Below, piece by piece: positions 24,204-36,610 of a stretch of 64,000 nucleotides of DNA. Position 1 is the first letter of the stretch; each line of letters begins with the position of its first letter. A model generated the notes under the pieces. That model worked only from the letters and a program-made list of their open reading frames with translations. It was not told the DNA's origin and made no database searches. The stretch is from Macrobrachium rosenbergii (lineage: Eukaryota > Arthropoda > Malacostraca > Decapoda > Palaemonidae). Both the position numbers and the translations under genes were made by a program. The DNA lies in the NCBI RefSeq assembly GCF_040412425.1, contig NC_089768.1:355001-419000 (forward strand), given 5' to 3'.

Positions 24204-24379
24204 TAAACAGTAAATAAAACCAATAACAAAATCATAAGAAACATACTTTTGAGCATAAATACAACCAGTAAAATTTCACTAATATCCATATAGTACTGTA
24301 TCTTCTCAATTTGTTTTATAAAGTTTTATAAGGATGAATTGGCAGTTACACTATCAAACAACAGGTTTTGAAACATGAA
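24204..24379. other. Short intronic spacer
   Basis: AT-rich, nothing recognised. Confidence 0.4.
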
Positions 24380-25075
24380 AATTTTCCTGTTGTTGGTAAC
24401 TGCAGCAAGTCTTCATAAATTATGCTTTGACAAATCCATTGAAGAATCCTGAATAAAAGGACTGTGGTGGAAATTTTCTTTCACAGATCTGGCTATTAGT
24501 GGCATAGTTGCATCATGCATTTTTGCCAAATTTGAAGAAGTGTGAATACAAATACTCCAGATAATTGTGGTGGGCAGACCAAAAAGTCATCCTCCCATAA
24601 GTGCTTTCAAACTTAATCACTGTGCCAACAGACTATTTTTGGCCTATACCAGCAATAATTCTTGACATTAGTTGGTTGGTCTTATGAAGCCTTATGAAAT
24701 GGTTGGCCCAACAATCATGAAATATATTTGTCCCTGAATGGCCTTCTTGCCACAGACAATGTTCCTGCTCATCTTCCAAGCTTGGAGATCAAGTTTTTGC
24801 AGAAGTCTGGCTTCATAAGGGTGAAGTTCTTGTCTCCTAAACAACTCCCCTCAGCCAGCCTGTGGAATAGCAGATCATCTCTGATTTCATGAAACTACAC
24901 AAAACCACTGCTTCAAAAGTGCTTTGAAGTAACTTGCAACAAAGAGTTACCCCTAAGAGAGTTCTGGAGAAACTACTCTAACATCCTCCATTGCATAACC
25001 CTCTAAGACAAAGCCTGGGGGAATGTCTCTTACAGGACCATGAACTCTTCCTGGAGGAAATTTCACTATTACCTA
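24380..25075 (+). pseudogene. Old pogo/Jerky-type transposase fragment
   Basis: Plus-strand frames near 24735-25075 contain ATDNVPAHLPSLEIKFLQ, the second catalytic Asp region (normally LLLDNAPAHP). After a frame shift comes YTKPLLQKCFEVTCNKELPL, then REFWRNYSNILHC and RTMNSSWRKF, which match the C-terminal part of DDE_1 (pogo/Tigger/Jerky) transposases. Stops and frame shifts are frequent. The N-terminal half was not found, and the left limit is approximate. Confidence 0.6.
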
Positions 25076-26276
25076 CATTTACATTTAAAAAGCCACCACA
25101 ACCAATTTTTTTCAATCTTAAAACACAGTGAAACATACAATCAGCCTCCCTTAGATCCCTTAAAACTTTCACCTTCATTCTTTTCCATTTCTGTACCATA
25201 TCCTCCTACTATTATAATGATCTTTCTTCACACTTACCATTACATTCCTTGGCCTAATGTATGAATATAATTTCACGATCCACTAAGTTTTCTTGCTAGT
25301 AAAGTGTTAGTCCTTCCCTCCTATGCTTCTTTCAGGCACCCTAAAAACACAGTCACTTTATCCTTTCCATTCCTTCATACCCTTAATTTTTAGTTATCCA
25401 TTAAGTGGATTTATCATCCAACCCCCTTTCCTTTAACCATTATCGAATATTTATTCCCTTCTGTAGTTCTTCCACGCATTTAAAAGCCCCATGATTTTAT
25501 ATCTTATTCTTCTCAAACTTCTTGCAACAATGGGGATCGAGCCACAAGTCCCAAGCCACAGCCATTTGGTGTTTGTCACCCCACCAAGAGGAATAATATT
25601 GGTATCCACAGAGGACGAAGGTGCAATTATCTGTTCTCCATCATGGTATCCGTATTCCTCCCCTAAATGCTCCTCCGCCTTAGGACACCAAACATTTGTA
25701 TCCCATGTAATTTGTACCTCCTTAGGAAACCTGTGTCCAGACTGCACTACTTAATATCATTACAGTGGCAATCATTAATTGAGTGACCTGATTTGCATAT
25801 GTGTCAATTTAAAATTACAAAAATGTTCAACACGAATGAAAATTATTTAAGAAAAATCCGCTCAGTACATTCAAATGTTGGCCCTAACCTTACACTTCAG
25901 TTTTTCTGATAGTCTTAGCAGTGAAAGATTCCACTTCTGTAGGGTTCTGACCCTTATCTCTCACCTGTTGTTATACATACTATATACATGCTACACACTA
26001 GAGTTACACACTATATTCAGTACAAAGCTCTGCTAAAGAAAAGATCAGACCAGGGGGGAAGAAGGGCCTTGATGCAAGTGAACGATAAATGTGTAAAAAG
26101 AAATATGTACTTAAAAATTGAAAAGATTATTTTAGGACACTGAACCATACACCTACAAAAGTAAACTTTTACAGATTGCAAATTTTTGCAATAGAATCAC
26201 CGAAGCAGTGGAAGGTAGCAAATTTCTAAACAACTACTTAGGTCAACAATTCTTCACAATAATCAAGGAAACTTAC
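25076..26276. other. RALBP1 intron sequence, no element recognised
   Basis: AT-rich. Short open frames on both strands near 25040-25264 and 25451-25754 have no recognised domain or splice support. The left-hand neighbour is transposon-derived and the right-hand neighbour is exon D. Confidence 0.5.
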
Positions 26277-26407
26277 CTTTTTATCACAACATTCCCAAAC
26301 AAATACGTATGATTTAGAAACAAGACATTCAGTACTCTATGAGAAATCTGCATTGTTGGCGAGAGAACAATGCTTACATTTTGGTATGTCATCTTTGTGT
26401 CATGTTC
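26277..26407 (-). CDS. RALBP1: RALBP1 exon D: RhoGAP domain, conserved Asn helix
   Basis: 131 nt, bounded by ATATTTCAG at 26408 and AAAAG|GTAAGT at 26277. It opens in phase 0 and ends in phase 2. It encodes KMTYQNVSIVLSPTMQISHR and then LFGNVVIK, matching RalBP1 KMNIQNISIVLSPTVQISNR and LFGNVVLK. The Asn in QNVSIV is the position equivalent to the conserved Asn that helps hold the GTPase switch in RhoGAP domains. The exon is too short and too interrupted to be noticed as an isolated open frame, and was found by following the expected domain order. Confidence 0.93.
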
Positions 26408-27984
26408 CTGAAATATTGAAAATTCACTAAATATTGTCATAAAAATAAAACATAGACGGTATACCTTTAAAAACAGACACTCTCATATATTTCAGACCAT
26501 TTCAACAAACATAATTGTTAAAAAAAAAAATATGCTTCACAAACACAAACCAGTTTCAGAAGTGACTTCACGTGCCTACCCAGCGATAGGCTATCACAAA
26601 ATTTCAAATGCCAAATTAATGCAGAAGTGTCTGTAACTGCTAAATATGGAAAACCACCTTCCTCATTTGGGCTTTTTATTCTTTTTTAGCCGTCTGATCA
26701 ATGTCAACTTTTCAAAACCAATTAGAGAGGGTGGAGGAAGAAAAACCTTCAAGCAGCAATGTTTGCATCAATGGAAATCTTCAAATATTTCTATGACTGT
26801 TCCAAAGGTCACAGTAATTATTTTACAATTGCTTTGCAAATACTGATGTAAGAGACAACCTTTTAACTTTGCTATATCTCAAATGATTACCTACAAATTC
26901 AAGTTTGCTCCTCTATAACAAAACAAACCTATAGTTTCATTTAAGCTTACTGCCTACAATAGTGTTATTAGGTGCAAACAGTTAGGTTATCTTGAGTCTT
27001 CCTGGTAAGAAATGGTGATGCATTGTAATGGTACCCTAAAAACACTCTAATGAAAGTTTCTCCCATAGTTAGAACTAAGAGAAATGTTGATCAGGAACTA
27101 CAACACACATCTCAACTGAAGACAATGAAAACAATACTGAAGACACTTTGATCAGCAACACATACGGGCACAATCAGGCCTTATTTCATTTATGATTCAT
27201 TGTCTACACAATACTATACCATAGAATTATTTTCTTTATCATTAGAAATTTATCATACTAATTTTCAATGATCCTTTTATTTTTTGGCAAACCCATAATC
27301 AGTAAGCAATACTGTTTGGCTGCAAAAGGGTGTTGAACTATACACAGAGTAAATATATGGCACTGAAAGCTGGGCGTATCTTCAGTCAATATCGTGTGAT
27401 CCTCGTGAGGATTACCACAGTACAATCTTTTTCTATGCCTGTACATACAACACTTTCCAGCTAACTTTGGATGGCTGAGTGTGTTGACTATTCTCCCTCC
27501 ACCCTACCCTTTGAAGTCAGTGAGACCAATTTTATCAAAGCCGATTGATACCAGACTCAGTTAAGAAAAAAAAGGTTTGGGTATATCCTTGTACAGTGTT
27601 CGTCTTCACTTCAAGGGCCAAGCTCTTATGCACTTTTTTTTCAACTTGCCAGTTGCACTATGTTCCCCTTGCATTACCTTGTTTATATTTTTGGGTGTTC
27701 AGTAGACTGAAAACATCTGCAGAGTTACCCTTACTTGTTTAAAAAAAGACAACAAAATAGAAAAGCCAACATGTGTTATGTTGTTTTTTTCAACAAGTAT
27801 TTGTTAAAATACATTTAACTATTTTCAGCACAGTACTGTATGCTGAACACAAAATACAGCCAAGGATAGTTGATGAGGTCCATAAGAGCTCGGCTCCTGA
27901 AGTGAAGTTTAACACTGTACAGTAAAATAATACCCTTGTCATGCACCAACTGTCCACAGTCACCAGTGATCAGGAATACACATA
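26408..27984. other. RALBP1 intron sequence, no element recognised
   Basis: Right part of the intron that separates exons C and D (26408-34423). No protein domain, tRNA-like structure or long repeat was recognised. Small open frames at 26646, 27258 and 27545 are unsupported. Confidence 0.5.
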
Positions 27985-28323
27985 CAGTAAAACCCCGTAT
28001 TCACGGGGGATGCATACTTCACCCCCCCCCCCTTGAATAGCTAAAATCCGCGAGTACTTAAAACCCCTCTAAAAACACTTAGAACTGCCTATTTTGATAG
28101 TTTAAACACAAAAAACCTCTAAAAATCCTTATACCTGAGTGTTTTAATAGTTTTATCACAAAAAGTGCATTTAATCATGAAAATGATATGAAAATACAGT
28201 AATTAGTGAATATTTCTCAGTGAAAAATACCACGAATAGGCAAATTTTCCACGAATAATGGGTATATACATTCCACAGAGAAATCTGTGAATAGGTGGGT
28301 CTCACGAATACAGGGGTTTACTG
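27985..28323. mobile_element. MITE of the Tigger-related CAGTAAACCCC family, 339 bp
   Basis: It begins CAGTAAAACCCCGTATTCAC and ends CGAATACAGGGGTTTACTG, so its ends are inverted, with TA on both sides. Internal landmarks AAAAGTGCATTTAATCATGA and ATATTTCTCAGTGAAAAATA recur at 40271-40624 (same orientation) and near 24030 and 45598. It contains no coding capacity, and the TA target fits mobilisation by a pogo/Tigger transposase. Confidence 0.85.
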
Positions 28324-28325
28324 TA

Positions 28326-28337
28326 TATATAATATAT

Positions 28338-28396
<59 letters not shown>
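28326..28396. repeat. (TA)n microsatellite between two transposons
   Basis: This starts immediately at the right end of the MITE and ends at the left terminus of a Tc1-type element. It includes a few ACATACATACAT steps. Confidence 0.95.
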
Positions 28397-28399
<3 letters not shown>

Positions 28400-29787
28400 T
28401 ACACGCGGAAAAATAAGCCATTTTTAGTGAGTGGCTATAATTTTTGCGCTTTTGACAGTACCCATAAACCGAAAGGAAGGCAGCTAAAAGTTAAGCTTCC
28501 GCATGTGAGATAATCTATGGGTTGGCAACCCTCGTTTCAAACAATACAAAACCATTAGTCATCTGCGGTCTGTGGCTGGTGACTGATTTGTTTTTTGTTT
28601 CCACCATTATTTCACGCTCTGTTCCTCATGGTTTTTTCCACATTTTGTGCTGTGTTGTCTGTGTCCGATGTCCAGGAAGGTTGTCGGAAGAGAGGAGATA
28701 TCCTCAATCATTGACCTTCACAAATCAGGTATCCCTGTTCATGAAATTTGTGTGCAGAAGGGGTTATCGAAGCGTACTGTGTATTGATGGCTCCATCAGT
28801 ACGAGGAGGGAGACGCCAACACCCTTCCTACCCCAAAACCCCGGTCTGGGAGGCCCCACAAGATCAAACCTGCTACCTTAAGGCCTATACACCATCAGCT
28901 AAAGAAGAATCCTTCTCTCACAGCACCTGAGATCAAGGATAAGAACGCTCACGTGCTGGGAAATGTGGCCATAGGGATGGTGCAAGAACGTATCCACGAC
29001 GACCTCTTGCTGCGGTCCTACAAGGCCACGAAAAAGCCGCTCCTGACCGCTTAGCAAAAGCAACGAAGGGTTGCTTTTGCAAAAAAGTACTTGGTCTGGG
29101 AGCCTACTAAGTGGCGAGAGGTGTGGTGGACAGATGAAGCTACGTTCAATGTGACAGGTAGTGGTGCTAAGAGGGTATACCATCTGTATGGCTCCGATCC
29201 CCACCTCCCCCAGTACACCTCCAAGGCGGTAAAGCACCCACCTACCCTGATGGTATGGGCTTCTTTTGGGTATGATGGTGTTGGGAAGTTAGTGTTCCTC
29301 CCAAGAATGAGTATATGAACAGGTTTAACTACTTCCAGCTTTTGGGGATCACTTAGAGGAATCTTTTGAAAACAGTGGCACCAGTTTTCATGCAGGATGG
29401 AGCACCGTGCCACACCGCTAAACTAGTGGTCAATTGGTTAAAAGACTGTGACATGGCCTTTTTTAGTGACTGGCCAGGGTCCTTGCCTGATTTAAATCCC
29501 ATTGAGAACTTTTGGAGCATCATTAAGAGGCAACTCCCGACCCGGGATACCTCTTCTCTCCCAAAGCTCGAAGTAGCCATCAGGGAGGTTTGGGAGTCAT
29601 TGGAGCCAGAGACCCTCCAAAATCTTGCAGACAGTGTTCCCAAGCGACTTAGAGAAGTCATCAAGCACCTGGGCAACACAACCAAGTATTAGTGAGGGGA
29701 TAAGTGCTCCAAATCATACTTTTTCAATGACTAATCCTAAAAATTGCATTTTTTTCAGGGGTGTGGCTTAACTTTCCACATGTACTG
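28397..29787 (+). mobile_element. Tc1/mariner-type transposon, 1391 bp, both ends present
   Basis: The left terminus CAGTACACGCGGAAAAATAA and right terminus (reverse strand) CAGTACATGTGGAAAGTTAA are inverted repeats flanked by TA. Between them is one degenerate transposase gene. It was inserted into TA-repeat sequence. Confidence 0.9.
28668..29692 (+). pseudogene. Tc1-type DD34E transposase with two stops and one frame shift
   Basis: The start is the ATG at 28668 (SRKVVGREEISSIIDLHKSG), giving an HTH with VHEICVQKGLSKRTVY. A TGA at about 28787 and a TAG at about 29053 interrupt it. The catalytic domain follows: WWTDEATFNV (first Asp), MQDGAPCHTAKLV (second Asp), SLPDLNPIENFWS (Glu), with spacing like DD34E Tc1 elements. 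A frame shift near 29305 separates the first and second parts of the domain. It ends at the TAG at 29690-29692. Few lesions suggest that it was lost fairly recently. Confidence 0.9.
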
Positions 29788-30512
29788 TATATAATATACC
29801 AACTAATCATAGCAGAATCGATCTACATTTTATTACAAAGACTGACCCTGAACCACCAACTGGAAGCAGAAAGATTGCTCCTATCTTGTAGGCGGTCAAT
29901 AACATTCAACACCGGAAGAGCAAATAACTCAAATAATGACAACAACATTTCTTGAATCACCTCTCTCTCTCTCTCTCTCTCTCTCGCACTTTCTCTTTCT
30001 CTCAATCCTAGCCCCGTCCCCCCCTCTGTTCCTTACCCTTCACCCTTTCCCCACAATCCATATCCTGTACTCCTATTTAAATTTTTAATTGTTGCCAAAC
30101 AACCAGCACACGTGGTTTTTGTTTACATTATAGTTCATCTGAAAATTGTTGATTGTAAATCTTTTTGTAATGTATTATTTTTGCACAACTTAAATACTAT
30201 TAAAACAATTTTTGTACTTTAATCTGATTGTATTGTATTTAAATGTACTTGTTGTCAGTGTTTTTGGACGCAACAATTCCGTCCACACCACGTAATAAAA
30301 CATGAGTACACAAAGAAAATGCAGTACACTTTGAAGAGGTCACGACAAGTGACGGAACAGCCGTGGTGTTGTGTTCCCAGTAAATGGAACAGAGTTAATC
30401 TTCGTTTCTTTATCCATCAGTTACACCTTGAAGAACGTAGAAGATTTAGAAAGTACTATGAAACTAATAAAAGTTGATCAACAACCAAAAAGCCATTGAA
30501 TTCAACAAAATT

Positions 30513-30515
<3 letters not shown>
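29788..30515. other. RALBP1 intron sequence with a (TC)n run
   Basis: Contains a (CT)n tract at about 29961-29986 and otherwise ordinary AT-rich sequence. No domain was recognised. Confidence 0.5.

Positions 30516-30594
<79 letters not shown>
30516..30594. repeat. (TA)n microsatellite
   Basis: Pure TA repeat just left of a MITE at 30610. Confidence 0.97.
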
Positions 30595-30600
<6 letters not shown>

Positions 30601-30609
30601 ATGTATATA

Positions 30610-31012
<403 letters not shown>

Positions 31013-31069
31013 CATACACACACACATCAACATCATGTCTTTGTACAAACCACTTTCTATACCGTTTAA

Positions 31070-32868
31070 CCCTTAAACATCGAGCCTCTATTTACAAAAA
31101 ACGTCTCCCGTATGCGGTGGTGTTAGGGAGTTAGCGCCGAGGAAAAAGTTTTTCAAAAATCACAGCACGCTTAGTTTTTAAGATTAAGAGTTCATTTTGG
31201 CTCCTTTTTTGTCATTGCCTGAAGTTTAGCATGCAACCATCAGAAATGAAAAAAATATCATTATCATATATAAATATTGAAATATATGACAGTGCAAAAA
31301 ATATTTTTCATATATAATCTTATACAAATCGCGCTGTGAGCAAAGCGTTAAAGCTAATGGGTTATTTTTTTTCTTTGTATTGTACACTAAATTGCGATGA
31401 TTTTGGTATATAACAAATTGTAAAACAATCAAAGCAACACAGAAAAATATTATCACAAAATGATGCATGAATTTGTAACGCCCTGGACGTAAAAAAATGT
31501 TTTTTCAAAATTCACCATAAATCGAAATATTGTGCTAGAGACTTCCCGTTTGTTGAAAAATGAAGCTAATTGATTGAATATTACTAGACTGTAAGTGTTT
31601 TAGCTTACAATTGCAGTTTTCGACCCTTTCGGTCGAGTTAAAGTTGACCGATAGTCGAATTTTTTCTATTTATCGTGATTTATATGAAAATATTTCAAAA
31701 CTGTTAGAAGCTACAACCATGAGTTATTTTCTGTTGTATTGTACATGAAATTGCGCACATTTTCATATATAAAAATTTATGTAACGACTAATATAAAACG
31801 GTGCAAACATTACGACAACGTGACGAAAGAATTTCTGAGATGTTCGGCCGAGTTACCGCGCAGACGTAAGGAAAAAGTTTTTTTTTTCAGAAATTCACCA
31901 TAAATCGAAATATTGTGCTAGAGACTTCCAGTTTGTTGCAAAATGAAGGTACATGATTGAATATTACTAGAATGTAAGAGTTTTAGCTTACAACTGCGTT
32001 TTTTTACCATTTCGGTCGAGTTAAAGTTGACCGAAGGTTGAAATTTTGGCAGTTATCGTGATTTATATGAAAATATTTCAAAACTGATAAAAGCTACAAC
32101 CATGAGTTATTTTCTGTTGTATTCTACATGAAATTGCGCACATTTCCATATATAAAACTTTATGTAACGACTAATATAAAACAGTGCAAACATTACGACA
32201 ACGTGACGAAAGAATTTCTGGCGCGGACGTAAGGAAAAAGTTTTTTTTTTTTAAATTCACCATAAATCGAAATATTGTGCTAGAGACTTCCAATTTGTTG
32301 CAAAATGAAGGTAAATGATTGAATATTAGTAGAATGTAAGAGGTTTAGCTTACAATTGCGTTTTTTTTACCATTTCGGTCGAGTCAAAGTTGACCAAAGG
32401 TTGAAATCTTGGCAGTTATCGTGGTTTATATGAAAATATTTCCAAACTGATAAAGCTACAACCATGGGTTGTATTTTGCTGTATTTTACATGAAATTGCA
32501 CACATTTTCATATATAAAACTTTATGTAACAGCTAATATAAAACAGTGCAAAAATTACAACAAAATGACGAAGAATTTCTGAAATTTTTTCGCGAGTTAC
32601 ATGCGGACGTAAGGAAAATTTTTTTCAAAAAATTCACCATAAATCAAAATATTGTGCTAGAGACTTCCAATTTGTTGCAAAATGAAGGTACATGATTGAA
32701 TATTACTAGAATGTAAGAGTTTTAGCTTACAATTGCGTTTTTCTACCATTTGGTCGAGTCAAAGTTGACTGAAGGTTGAAATTTTTGTAGTCGGCGTGCG
32801 GTGCGTCCACTTGGCACCCAACAGACAATTTTAGTCGACGTATGATACGTCCAGTAGGCGTTTAAGGG
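31070..32868. mobile_element. TTAA-flanked non-autonomous element with internal ~370-bp tandem repeats
   Basis: The left end is TTAA-CCCTTAAAC and the right end GTTTAAGGG-TTAA, i.e. short inverted ends beginning CCC and flanked by TTAA. That is the target signature of piggyBac-type transposons. The interior has about 4.5 tandem units: the landmark TTCACCATAAATC recurs at 31511, 31894, 32256 and 32633 (spacings 383, 362 and 377 bp). Each unit also holds AATATTGTGCTAGAGACTTC, TTTCGGTCGAGTTAAAGTTG and ATGAAATTGCGCACATTT. No protein is encoded. A second copy starts at 62294. Confidence 0.7.
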
Positions 32869-32872
32869 TTAA

Positions 32873-34423
32873 TCAGTTTTTGGCAGCTTGGTCAACAGTT
32901 TGGAGCAAGATGGTAAAAGATACCAAGAAACAAGCCCAGGTGACACTGCCTATCTGGGACTTACAACTGGTTCTGAAACACCTTTCAACTGTCAGGTACC
33001 AATGTTGGAACATGGCTTTGGATGGGAAAAGACAAATTTTTTAATGAAGTTAATCAGATCATGAAGTGGCTTTAGAATGGAAAAAGTTGTACAAAAAAAA
33101 AAAATAGTGAAACTCCCAAGGAAACTGGTGCCATATGAGATTTCCAGGTATTTCTATGAAAAAAACAGGTAAAACTTTAGCTTATAATTGCGTTCATATT
33201 CACATTCTCTCATACTTGTCACACTTCTGTGCTTTTTCTTCTTGACCCTCAACACCTGCAAAAAAAAAAAATAAATACCCTGACAGCCTGAATCTCAGAA
33301 GCCAGTTTTCCTTTGGAACTTTTTTTTTATTTCTTATCCAATTACATAGATAAATCATAGCAAAGACCATTAAAGTTCCAAATTTATTTACTTATTACTC
33401 TTTTGTTTCTCGTAAGACTACATAAATTTCTGGATCCTAGGTGGCATTGCACAGATATTAGCTTTTATGGTATAAAGGCAAAACATTACAGATATAAGGC
33501 GTTGAAGTCATTTCCTACAATACAAGCATTATTCAGCAAAAAAAATATCCATGAAATATCTTCCATGGTTTTGATACAGTTCACGTAACTTGGGCAATTT
33601 CGGCGTAATACATGCTACGGATCTGACATTTTAACATACTGGTGGGGAAACATAGCTATATATCTATAAAAACTGAAAGGACTGGTTCATTTTTAAATAC
33701 AGTATAATCCATGCCATGAACTTGCTGGGAGGTTGCAAGTCCTTAGTAAAATATCTTGTTAGTTCTTAGAACCTTTGGATCCCTGGACACCTCAAACCAG
33801 AAAGTTCACTGGATCCAAAATGATGTCCTTCAACACCTGGTGATTAGCAAGTCTCTTCCCACTTAAACAGCTACCCGAGAAGTCATAACATGGTGGATTT
33901 TTGTGACAAAACAATTTCAGATAAAAAAAAAAAGTGGACCTTTTTGTTACAAACCCACAGCTCTACAATCATAATTGCCCTATACCTGGCCAAACGTCAC
34001 TAGCTTTGGAGCCCAGATGTGCAGGTATCTGGCATGTTGGGAAATGTAGCTGAAACATATTTTGGCATGTTGTAAAATGATGGGTTGTACTACAAAATCC
34101 ATTTTGTTTTGAAAACTATGTTTCCTCTTAATCTGAATAAAATTTTCTTTTAAAATTTGCAAAGCAGTTATAAAAACAGCTGATATTAGCACTGTTGTCA
34201 AATCTGAAAATGTTACTGCCTCATCTCCACTCATTTTAAGCTACTGATCAGTGAAACTGTGGGATTCACCACATATATCCCACAGATGGGCTGGGTAGTT
34301 TTTGCAAAAATACTGTACGTGATTTGTGAATCATAAAACCACAAGCGAACATATTTTCAAATTCAGAATTGGTTTTCCCATCAACATCGTAAGAAAGGCA
34401 AACAAACTGAGAAGTCAACTAAC
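32873..34423. other. RALBP1 intron sequence, no element recognised
   Basis: AT-rich, with oligo-A runs. Small frames at 33403 and 33980 have no recognisable content. Confidence 0.5.
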
Positions 34424-34601
34424 CCGTGCAATAATGTGGCCCATGTGTTTGAACATGTATTGAACTAATAATCTATTGGCAGTAGGAAGTCTGTCAATCA
34501 GCTGTCGCATTGCTTCTGCTCGTTCCCCTGGATTGGGAATCATGGCAACATCTTCAAAGTGTGGCATCATATCTACTGTTAGCACCGGTTCTGGTAGTTC
34601 C
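34424..34601 (-). CDS. RALBP1: RALBP1 exon C: middle of the RhoGAP domain
   Basis: 178 nt, bounded by TTCACGCAG at 34602 and GCACGG|GTTAGT at 34424. It completes an Arg codon from exon B and ends in phase 0. It encodes ELPEPVLTVDMMPHFEDV, then RQLIDRLPTANRLLVQYMF and HMGHIIAR. The QYLRELPEPVLT junction with exon B is a RhoGAP hallmark. RalBP1 has the closely similar KQYLRDLPENLLTKELMPRF and HMDHVIAK. Confidence 0.94.
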
Positions 34602-35120
34602 CTGCGTGAAAAAATTAAAATACACTAAATAACAAATATTAACACCATGTTCACGCTGTCACCATTCAAATTACTTTTAAAATTAAATTAAACAGTTTAC
34701 AAATGACAAAACATTGACTGCAGACATCAGCCTTCAGGATGCCACAAGAGATGTGTTGTGGCACCCAGAAGATTGGCTGGTGGATGACTTTATCATAGAT
34801 CCCTTGGGAACTACTAACCATTAATAATCTTTGCATTTCAGTTCACATTAACCACTTCAGTTCCCATTACCCTGGGACTGTGTTTTAAAAATCAATCAAA
34901 TATTTCCCAAACAGCAGCACTGGTATGACATCTGGAATGTGTTGGGAATGGTTTAACACCACGAACCCTCAAAAGCAGATGCAGCTAAAAGAGAACAATC
35001 GCTATACTAAGTGTAAACATTTAAAAAGTTCTTCCTTGTTTATAAACAAGAAAAGCCAAGATACACACACACATTACACTGGAAAAGAAATCTGCTTAGA
35101 TTTTACTGTAATTTTCACTA
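34602..35120. other. RALBP1 intron sequence
   Basis: No feature is recognised between exon C and a Tigger-type terminus at 35121. Confidence 0.5.
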
Positions 35121-35439
35121 CAGTCAACCTCCGGTATTGGCGGGGGATAGGGACCACACCACCCGCGAATAGCTAAAATCCACAAATACTTGACACCTCC
35201 TCTCTCAAAATGCTGATAACCCCTATTTTAACAGTTCAAACACCAAAGAACTCCCTCTAAAAATGCTTATAACTGTTTATTTTAATAGCTCAAACACCAA
35301 ATAAATCTTAAACTATCATCTAAAAATATAATTTTAAAGTCATCTTACAACATTACCCTTAAAAATATATGGCTTACAGCTACATATGAAAACTAATCAA
35401 GTCACCCTTATACATATTCATGCATAGACACTTTCTCTC

Positions 35440-35440
<1 letters not shown>
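35121..35440. mobile_element. Left end of a Tigger-type element
   Basis: Starts CAGTCAACCTCCGGTATTGG after TA. It continues with CGGGGGATAGGGACCACACC, AATGCTTATAAC, ATCTTACAACATTACCC and ATGGCTTACAGCT, all paralleled in the left flank of the 17132 Tigger. It fades out at a (GA)n tract. The other end was not identified. Confidence 0.65.
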
Positions 35441-35480
<40 letters not shown>

Positions 35481-35631
35481 CTTTGCCCAGACCCTTCATG
35501 TCAATATGTCAAAATGATTGACAGTTAGGGCCACACCTCTCTCCCACTTATCTACCAGAAAAAGACTACAAACATCTGAACTACAAGCTTTTAGATTGGC
35601 TATTTCCAACCCTCCCGGCCAATAGCATGTT

Positions 35632-35684
<53 letters not shown>

Positions 35685-35771
35685 ACTCACATTTCTGGCT
35701 CCTATACACAAAGCAACTGAACTACAAGCTTTTAGATTGGCTATTTCCAACCCTCCGGCCAATAGCATGTT

Positions 35772-35813
<42 letters not shown>

Positions 35814-36022
35814 TTTGTTACAAGCTCTGTGACTGGCTACTTCCAACTCCTACCACCAATAGTGTCATCATGGAGCCTACGTCAGAGCAATAAAAAAAGT
35901 TGTAACGTACATATGTATGCATGCGCTCATTCGATAATGGCTTTGTGAACTTCCTGGAGTTGTTTCATATTTTTAATGATACAGCAAATCATATTTCATT
36001 AAAGGATATATAAAGTGAAAGT

Positions 36023-36083
<61 letters not shown>

Positions 36084-36127
36084 TTGCTTTACAATAAATA
36101 TCAAAAGTGAAATTATTCATGAATTAT

Positions 36128-36178
<51 letters not shown>
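35441..36178. repeat. Cluster of five (GA)n tracts with duplicated spacers
   Basis: GA runs lie near 35445-35480, 35635-35680, 35776-35811, 36026-36080 and 36129-36178. The spacer CTACAAGCTTTTAGATTGGC plus TATTTCCAACCCTCC and CCAATAGCATGTTGTCAGAG occurs before the second and third GA runs. A diverged third copy (ACTGGCTACTTCCAACTCCT) follows, giving a repeat of about 140 bp that includes the microsatellite itself. Confidence 0.85.
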
Positions 36179-36179
<1 letters not shown>

Positions 36180-36324
36180 TGATATTATGTTTACATGTAC
36201 ACCTTAAAATATCATCCTAAAACATTTTACAGCAATATTCACTTTAATATTTCAATATCACTTTAATATAATTTTAATATTTCAATAAGGAGGTCCCACT
36301 TGTACAGAGGGGAGAGAAAACAGG

Positions 36325-36610
36325 TTTTGATGTATTTGATGTAGGAAAAACCTATTTTTGGAAGTCTCTGTTTAGTCCTCAAGGAGTTACCCTTCCATGG
36401 CCTACCTAGAAGAAGTGATTAATAAGCACGACCAGTCCGCCATATTGTCGACAAACCGACCTGCAGAGGAAACACATAGCCATTACTTTCTGTTGGTCAA
36501 TGCAGGATGATCCCTTGCCCAAATCCCATGCCTTTTCATCAGGGAAGTGGGAGGGTTTTGAGGACTCAACAGTGACTATAGAAAATAAGTTTTTCCTGTG
36601 TCAAAACTTT
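36325..36610. repeat. Possible foldback repeat
   Basis: GTTTTGATG...GTAGGAAAAACCTATTTT at the left is inverted relative to AAAATAAGTTTTTCCTGTGTCAAAAC near 36580-36607 (about 30 bp with mismatches). The phrase TTGTCCTCAAGGAG or TAGTCCTCAAGGAG also occurs twice. A short non-autonomous element is likely but no target duplication was verified. Confidence 0.4.

Noticed and set aside
25040..25754. Open frames of 74-98 codons
   Set aside because: No domain, no conserved splice sites. The first begins inside a pogo transposase fossil.
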